The notes under the pieces: generated by a model
The model's input: the letters and a program-made list of their open reading frames with translations, nothing else
Databases searched by the model: none
Told to the model about the DNA's origin: nothing
Source of the DNA: RZZS01 sp964491785
Lineage (GTDB): Bacteria; Pseudomonadota; Alphaproteobacteria; Micavibrionales; Micavibrionaceae
Assembly (NCBI GenBank): GCA_964491785.1
Contig: CAZBGS010000005.1
Span: 122,604-186,603, forward strand
Length of the DNA: 64,000 nucleotides
Direction of reading: 5' to 3'
Translations under genes and position numbers: made by a program
Shown: positions 59,505 to 64,000 of the stretch, one piece after another
Layout: every line of letters begins with the position of its first letter
Position numbering within the stretch: the first letter of the stretch is position 1

Positions 59505-60191
59505 CTAGCCCCGGGGCATTCCGCCCTGGGAGTCCTGGATGCGCTTGTCGCGCGCCATCGGATCATGAGCGAGGATATCGCCCTTGTAGATCCATACCTT
59601 GACGCCGATGATCCCGTAGGTCGTCAGCGCCTCTGAAAAACCGTAATCCAGGTCGGCGCGCAGAGTGTGCAAAGGCACGCGGCCTTCGCGGTACCATTCC
59701 GTGCGCGCGATTTCAGCGCCGCCCAGACGACCTGAAACATTGATCCTGATGCCAAGCGCACCGAGACGCAACGCCGACTGAACCGCGCGCTTCATTGCGC
59801 GGCGGAAGGAAACCCGGCGCTCCAGCTGCTGCGCCACGCCTTCTGCGACCAGTTGCGCGTCTATCTCGGGCTTGCGGATTTCAACGATGTTAAGAGATAC
59901 GTCGCCGCCGGCACGGTCAGACAGATCGCGGCGCAGCTTTTCGATATCCGCGCCTTTTTTACCAATGATAACGCCCGGGCGTGCGGTATGCACGGTCACG
60001 CGGGTATTCTTCGCCGCACGTTCGATAATGACCTTGCTGATGCCGGCGGGCTTCAGGCGCTCATGAATATATTCGCGAAGCTTCAAATCCTCGACCAGCT
60101 TGTCTGAATAGTCGCGCCCTGAAAACCAGCGGGAGTCCCATGTCCGGTTGATGCCGACGCGAAGGCCGATTGGATTAACTTTCTGTCCCAT
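59505..60191 (-). CDS. rpsC: 30S ribosomal protein S3
   Basis: mRNA-entry and head protein. 228 residues: MGQKVNPIGLRVGINRTWDSRW, KH domain with ARPGVIIGKKGADIEKLR, and the C-domain with VSFRRAMKRAVQSALRLGA. Usual length. Separated from rplP by a gap, unlike the standard arrangement. Confidence 0.98.
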   Translation of the reverse strand: MGQKVNPIGLRVGINRTWDSRWFSGRDYSDKLVEDLKLREYIHERLKPAGISKVIIERAAKNTRVTVHTARPGVIIGKKGADIEKLRRDLSDRAGGDVSLNIVEIRKPEIDAQLVAEGVAQQLERRVSFRRAMKRAVQSALRLGALGIRINVSGRLGGAEIARTEWYREGRVPLHTLRADLDYGFSEALTTYGIIGVKVWIYKGDILAHDPMARDKRIQDSQGGMPRG

Positions 60192-60205
60192 ATTCTACTG
60201 GCTCC

Positions 60206-60580
60206 TTAAGCTTGTATCTCTTTAACGACGATCGTCAGATTGCTGAAATCTTTTTCGATGCGGCTGGCTCGGCCTCTGGCACGAGCGCTAAAACGGCGCA
60301 TACGCAGCGACTTGCCGACGCTTGCCTCGGCAACGACAAGATTATCAACGTCAAGACCGTGGTTATTTTCGGCGTTTGCGATAGCCGACTGCAACACTTT
60401 TTTGACGTCCTGCGCAATTCTGCGCTGACAAAATTCCAGATCTACAAGAGCCTTGTCGGCTTTTTTGCCGCGGATCATCTGCGCTACCAGATTGAGCTTG
60501 CGCTGGCTGGTGCGGATATGACGCCCGTAAGCCTTTGCCTCGTTCTCCTTGATGCGCGGCGGGTTTGCCTGCTGTCCCAT
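60206..60580 (-). CDS. rplV: 50S ribosomal protein L22
   Basis: Exit-tunnel protein. 124 residues from MGQQANPPRIKENEAKAYG; HIRTSQRKLNLVAQMIRGKKADKAL and the beta-hairpin region RMRRFSARARGRASRIEK. The upstream 22 codons belong to rpsS. Starts 1 bp after the rpsS stop. Confidence 0.97.
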   Translation of the reverse strand: MGQQANPPRIKENEAKAYGRHIRTSQRKLNLVAQMIRGKKADKALVDLEFCQRRIAQDVKKVLQSAIANAENNHGLDVDNLVVAEASVGKSLRMRRFSARARGRASRIEKDFSNLTIVVKEIQA

Positions 60581-60581
60581 A

Positions 60582-60860
60582 TTATCCTCTCTTCGCTTTC
60601 TTGTCGGCGCCGTGACCGTAATAGGTGCGTGTAGGCGCGAATTCACCCAGCTTGTGCCCGATCATCTGGTCGGTAACCAGAACCGGAATAAACTTTTTGC
60701 CGTTGTGTACGCCGAAAGTGACCCCGACCATGTTCGGCAGTATCGTCGATCTGCGCGACCATGTGCGGACAACTTCCTTCCGGCCGCTTTCGCGAACCGC
60801 TTCCACCTTCTTCAAAAGGCTTCTTTCAACAAACGGGCCTTTCCAAACACTGCGTGCCAT
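60582..60860 (-). CDS. rpsS: 30S ribosomal protein S19
   Basis: Head protein that contacts S13. 92 residues with MARSVWKGPFVERSLLKKVE, TWSRRSTILPNMVGVTFGVHNG and HKLGEFAPTRTYYGHG. Normal. Confidence 0.98.
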   Translation of the reverse strand: MARSVWKGPFVERSLLKKVEAVRESGRKEVVRTWSRRSTILPNMVGVTFGVHNGKKFIPVLVTDQMIGHKLGEFAPTRTYYGHGADKKAKRG

Positions 60861-60872
60861 CTTCTGTCTCCG

Positions 60873-61700
60873 TTACTTCTTCTTGCGCCTGCGGATAATG
60901 TACTTGTCCGTAGCCTTGTTCTTGCGTGTCTTGTAACCCTTGGTCGGCTTGCCCCATGGCGTAACCGGATGACGTCCGCCCGAAGTCCGGCCTTCGCCGC
61001 CTCCAAGCGGGTGATCGATCGGGTTCATGGCGACGCCGCGCACATGAGGACGCTTTCCGAGCCAGCGATTGCGACCGGCCTTCCCCTTGCTGGTGTTCAT
61101 ATGATCAGGGTTCGATACCGCGCCGACAGTGGCCATGCATTCCTGACGAACGACGCGAAGCTCGCCCGAAGAAAGCTTGATCTGCGCATAACCCTGATCG
61201 CGCCCTACCAGCTGGGCATAAGTCCCGGCCGAACGGATCAGCTGACCGCCCTTGCCCGGCTTCATCTCGATATTGTGAATAATCGTGCCCACCGGCAGGT
61301 TCTTAAGCGGCAGAGCGTTGCCCGGCTTGATGTCGGCGTCTTCCCCGGCCATCACCTTGTCGCCCTCATGCAGCCTTTGGGGAGCGATGATATAACGCTT
61401 TTCCCCGTCCGCGTATTCGATCAGAGCGATAAAGGCCGTACGGTTCGGGTCATATTCAAGACGGACGACAGTACCTTCGATTCCGGTCTTGTCGCGCTTC
61501 CAGTCGACAACCCGGTAACGGCGCTTGTGTCCGCCGCCACGCTGCCAGCTGGTGACACGGCCATAGTTGTTACGCCCGCCGGTCTTGTTAAGACCCTCGG
61601 TCAAAGCCTTTTCCGGCTTACCTTTCCACAGGCCGCTGCGATCCACCAAGATCAGCTGGCGCGTACCCGGAGAGGTAGGATTAGATTTTTTTAGTGCCAT
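60873..61700 (-). CDS. rplB: 50S ribosomal protein L2
   Basis: Core protein near the peptidyl-transferase centre. 275 residues with TSPGTRQLILVDRSGLWKGKPEK, TIVRLEYDPNRTAFIALI, and the conserved C-terminal block GVAMNPIDHPLGGGEGRTSGGRHPVTPWG carrying the key His. Normal length. Confidence 0.98.
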   Translation of the reverse strand: MALKKSNPTSPGTRQLILVDRSGLWKGKPEKALTEGLNKTGGRNNYGRVTSWQRGGGHKRRYRVVDWKRDKTGIEGTVVRLEYDPNRTAFIALIEYADGEKRYIIAPQRLHEGDKVMAGEDADIKPGNALPLKNLPVGTIIHNIEMKPGKGGQLIRSAGTYAQLVGRDQGYAQIKLSSGELRVVRQECMATVGAVSNPDHMNTSKGKAGRNRWLGKRPHVRGVAMNPIDHPLGGGEGRTSGGRHPVTPWGKPTKGYKTRKNKATDKYIIRRRKKK

Positions 61701-61750
61701 TTTCTTTCCTTTTGCTATCCATTATCGGCGGATCACCATAGTTTAAAAAC

Positions 61751-62071
61751 CTAAATGCCCGTTCCCACGTCGATTGTCTGGCCCTCTTCAAGAGACACCA
61801 TGGCTTTCTTGATGTCGCTGCGGCGGCCCGCGCTTCCTTTAAAACGCTTCGTCTTGCCTTTCAGAATCGAGGTGTTGACGCTTTTGACCTTCACTTCGAA
61901 AAGTGCTTCGACCGCTTTCTTGATCTGCGGCTTGGTGGCCCACAAGGGCACCTTGAAAGACACCTGACCGTGTTCCGATCCCATGGTGGCCTTTTCTGTG
62001 ATGTGCGGTGCGGTGATTACCTGGTACATCCACTCCTGCACTTCGACTTTTTCTTTCTTAGCTTTTGCCAT
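61751..62071 (-). CDS. rplW: 50S ribosomal protein L23
   Basis: Exit-site protein, docking point of trigger factor and SRP. 106 residues with APHITEKATMGSEHGQVSFKV, KPQIKKAVEALFEVKVKSVNTSILKGK. A short charged extension starts it. 50 bp before rplB. Confidence 0.97.
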   Translation of the reverse strand: MAKAKKEKVEVQEWMYQVITAPHITEKATMGSEHGQVSFKVPLWATKPQIKKAVEALFEVKVKSVNTSILKGKTKRFKGSAGRRSDIKKAMVSLEEGQTIDVGTGI

Positions 62072-62109
62072 CTCGTTTCACTCCAGTTACGGCTTACGCC
62101 TTGTAACCA

Positions 62110-62733
62110 TTATCCTTTCAGTCTCTCGGTCAGATCGTTCACCGCGTCTTTGGTCAGAACCAGAGTATCGCGGCGCATAATGTCGTAAACATTGGCCCCT
62201 TGCGAGGGGAGCACGTCGATCCTCGGCAGGTTGCGCGTAGCCCGTGCAAAGTTGGCGTCTATTTCCTTGCCTGCGACGATAAGCGCGTTTTCCAGACCCA
62301 GTCCCTTGAAAGCCGAGGCCATCTTCGCGGTCTTGTGATCCTTTGCTTTAGCGTCTTCCAGAACCACCAGCTTGCCGCTGCCTGCTTTGACGGACAAAGC
62401 AATCCTGAGCCCGAGGGTACGAAGCTTCTTTGGCAGATCGGTTGCATGGCTGCGAACCACGGGCCCGAACACAACATAACCACCCCTGTCCTGCGGACGG
62501 CGCAGATCTCCGGCGCGGGCGCGCCCGGTGCCTTTCTGACGCCACGGCTTCTTGCCTCTGCCGCTGACTTCGCTGCGAAGCTGGGCTTTGTGCGTCCCTG
62601 CCCTGCGCTTGTTCAACTGCCAGTGAATAACACGGTGCAGGATATCCTGCTTGATCTCGGTACCGAACACGGACTCGTCGAGTTCAATCTCGCCGACATC
62701 CTTGTTATCCAGATTTTTGACTGCAACCTTCAT
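62110..62733 (-). CDS. rplD: 50S ribosomal protein L4
   Basis: Tunnel-lining protein; in E. coli it also represses the S10 operon. 207 residues with the tunnel loop SGRGKKPWRQKGTGRARAGDLRRP and DVLPSQGANVYDIMRRDTLVLTKDAV. Starts 3 bp after rplC. Confidence 0.98.
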   Translation of the reverse strand: MKVAVKNLDNKDVGEIELDESVFGTEIKQDILHRVIHWQLNKRRAGTHKAQLRSEVSGRGKKPWRQKGTGRARAGDLRRPQDRGGYVVFGPVVRSHATDLPKKLRTLGLRIALSVKAGSGKLVVLEDAKAKDHKTAKMASAFKGLGLENALIVAGKEIDANFARATRNLPRIDVLPSQGANVYDIMRRDTLVLTKDAVNDLTERLKG

Positions 62734-62736
62734 GGC

Positions 62737-63537
62737 CTAGTCCTTCTTTTCTTCAGTTTCCGTTGTCTCGGCTGCTGCCTCGACTACCGGGGTTTCTTGT
62801 GTCTCGTCAGCCGACTGAGCTATCTCTGCGTCCTGCTCGCTTGCGGGCGCTGCCGCCTTGCGCAACCCGGCAGGAACCGGAACTTCCTTGGGCAACGGCT
62901 TTTTAACCGCATCATATACGAAAACCCATCCGCCATCGGAACCGGGAACGGCCCCTTTGACCAAAATCAGGTTTTCCTCTTCATCAATCGCGACAATTCG
63001 CAGGTTTTGAGTGGTGCAAGTGGCATCTCCCATGTGTCCGGCCATTTTCTTGCCTTTGAAAACCTTGCCGGGATCCTGGCGCTGACCGGTCGAACCGTGA
63101 CTGCGGTGCGAAACGGAAACACCGTGCGTCGCGCGCAGACCGTGGAAACCGTGACGCTTCATGCCCCCGGCAAACCCTTTACCGATCGTGGTTCCGGTAA
63201 TATCTACGAACTGCCCCGGAATAAAGTGCGCGGCGCTAAGCTCGGATCCCACTTCAAGAACGTTTTCCGGACTTACGCGAAACTCGGCGAGTTTCTTTCT
63301 TGGCTCTACCTTCGCCCTGGCGAATTGCTCGCGCTGCGCCTTGGCGGTGCGCTTCACCTTGGCATCGCCGGCTCCAAGCTGGATGGCGGTATAGCCGTCT
63401 TTTTCTGCGTTGCGGACGGCCACCACATGACAGCCGTCAACTTTAAGCACGGTAACAGGGATATGCTGCCCGTCTTCTCCGAAGACGCGGGTCATTCCCT
63501 CTTTGCGTGCGATAAGTCCAGTTCTCATTTCACTCAC
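62737..63537 (-). CDS. rplC: 50S ribosomal protein L3 with C-terminal extension
   Basis: Early assembly protein. 266 residues: core ~1-220 with RTGLIARKEGMTRVFGEDG, GKGFAGGMKRHGFHGLRATHG and KMAGHMGDATCTTQNLRIVAID. About 45 extra residues (Glu/Ala/Thr/Gln-rich, acidic) follow; E. coli L3 is 209. A similar acidic or polar tail occurs in rplQ and rpsE here. Confidence 0.96.
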   Translation of the reverse strand: MSEMRTGLIARKEGMTRVFGEDGQHIPVTVLKVDGCHVVAVRNAEKDGYTAIQLGAGDAKVKRTAKAQREQFARAKVEPRKKLAEFRVSPENVLEVGSELSAAHFIPGQFVDITGTTIGKGFAGGMKRHGFHGLRATHGVSVSHRSHGSTGQRQDPGKVFKGKKMAGHMGDATCTTQNLRIVAIDEEENLILVKGAVPGSDGGWVFVYDAVKKPLPKEVPVPAGLRKAAAPASEQDAEIAQSADETQETPVVEAAAETTETEEKKD

Positions 63538-63548
63538 CTCTTAATCCC

Positions 63549-63878
63549 CTAAGCCGCGGCAGCCATGCCGCCAATTTTGATCGAAACATCCACGCCGGCG
63601 GCGAGGTCGAGCTTCATCAGCGCGTCGATGGTCTGCGGAGTCGGATCGACAATATCAATCAAACGCTTGTGCGTGCGCATTTCAAAATGCTCCATCGATT
63701 TTTTGTCGATGTGCGGCGAACGCAGAACCGTAAATCTCTCGAAACGGGTTGGCAACGGAACCGGCCCGCGCACCCGCGCACCCGTCCGCCTGGCAGTACC
63801 TACGATTTCGTCCGTCGCTCCATCAAGAATGCGATGGTCGAAAGCTTTCAGTTTAATGCGTATAGTTTGCGTATCCAT
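63549..63878 (-). CDS. rpsJ: 30S ribosomal protein S10
   Basis: Head protein (and NusE in antitermination). 109 residues with IRIKLKAFDHRILDGATDEIVGTARRTGARVRGPVPLPTR and TIDALMKLDLAAGVDVSIKI. First gene of the S10 group, directly behind tuf. Confidence 0.97.
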   Translation of the reverse strand: MDTQTIRIKLKAFDHRILDGATDEIVGTARRTGARVRGPVPLPTRFERFTVLRSPHIDKKSMEHFEMRTHKRLIDIVDPTPQTIDALMKLDLAAGVDVSIKIGGMAAAA

Positions 63879-63899
63879 TGCCTTGAACCCGTATCCTTC

Positions 63900-64000
63900 T
63901 TACTTCAAAATCTTGGAAACAACACCAGCGCCCACTGTCCGGCCACCTTCGCGGATAGCGAAGCGCAGGCCTTCGTCCATGGCGATCGGGTTGATCAGCT
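63900..64000 (-). CDS. tuf: Elongation factor Tu (C-terminal fragment at window edge)
   Basis: The last 32 codons are visible and read LINPIAMDEGLRFAIREGG and then RTVGAGVVSKILK, the EF-Tu C-terminus. The 5' part lies outside. EF-Tu delivers aminoacyl-tRNA to the ribosome. tuf ahead of rpsJ is the normal str/S10 junction. Whether it is tufA or a second copy cannot be told. Confidence 0.97.
   Translation of the reverse strand, partial: LINPIAMDEGLRFAIREGGRTVGAGVVSKILK

Noticed and set aside
60549..61694. Long plus-strand ORF antisense to rplB-rpsS
   Set aside because: Shadow of highly biased ribosomal genes; no ribosome site or domain.
62200..63552. 450-codon plus-strand ORF antisense to rplD-rplC
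   Set aside because: Shadow frame of rplC/rplD codon bias; no recognisable domain.

Overview
The window is a piece of an alphaproteobacterial chromosome of moderate G+C, free-living rather than reduced. The main taxonomic pointers are a ChpT-type histidine phosphotransferase (a family known from Alphaproteobacteria), an IalB-family protein, a BTLCP-type transglutaminase-like protein and the form of the ribosomal proteins. No prophage, transposase, integrase or CRISPR array is visible.

Layout. 1-5.5 kb (minus): chemotaxis operon cheA-cheW-cheY-cheB, with chpT just upstream. 5.7-9.0 kb (plus): algF-algI acetylation genes and a TerC-family membrane protein behind a structured leader. 9.0-10.5 kb (minus): tRNA-Ala(CGC), a YCII protein and an adenine deaminase-like enzyme. 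10.6-19.7 kb: ribonucleotide reductase small subunit behind an NrdR-like box, a sulfotransferase, an arylsulfotransferase-family protein, a PhoH-like ATPase, a convergent lactate permease/L-lactate dehydrogenase pair and rsmC. 19.7-24.1 kb: a secreted RTX/cadherin-like protein divergent from a MATE exporter. 24.1-30.4 kb (minus): pheT, a GNAT acetyltransferase, a TerB-like protein, a redoxin and a DsbD-type reductase. 30.6-43.5 kb: a poly-alanine leader ORF before an aminotransferase, IalB, an M23 peptidase, a HAD enzyme, pheS, a PAS histidine kinase, pflA, an MFS carrier and panB-panC. 43.8-48.2 kb (plus): a Cache-domain chemoreceptor and two pseudopilin fusions. 48.3-64 kb (minus): the S10-spc-alpha ribosomal protein cluster from tuf to rplQ, including secY, adk and rpoA.

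How the genes fit together. The che genes and the receptor at 43.8 kb are parts of one chemosensory system. The adjacent pilin fusions make a surface filament tip or adhesin a reasonable guess. LctP/Ldh and PflA point to fermentative or micro-oxic lactate and pyruvate metabolism. AlgF/AlgI, the sulfotransferases and the RTX protein are cell-surface functions.

The strongest unusual signals are: (1) a 33-codon ORF ending in nine consecutive alanine codons and running into a terminator-like hairpin directly before an aminotransferase gene, a candidate alanine-responsive attenuator; (2) a pair of paralogous pseudopilins, one carrying a phage tail-collar-like C-terminus and the other a von Willebrand A domain with no Glu at +5; (3) a dispersed palindromic repeat with two copies, each between convergent genes; (4) breaks and an insertion in the ribosomal cluster (promoter before rplP, terminator before secY, a transglutaminase-like gene between adk and rpsM).
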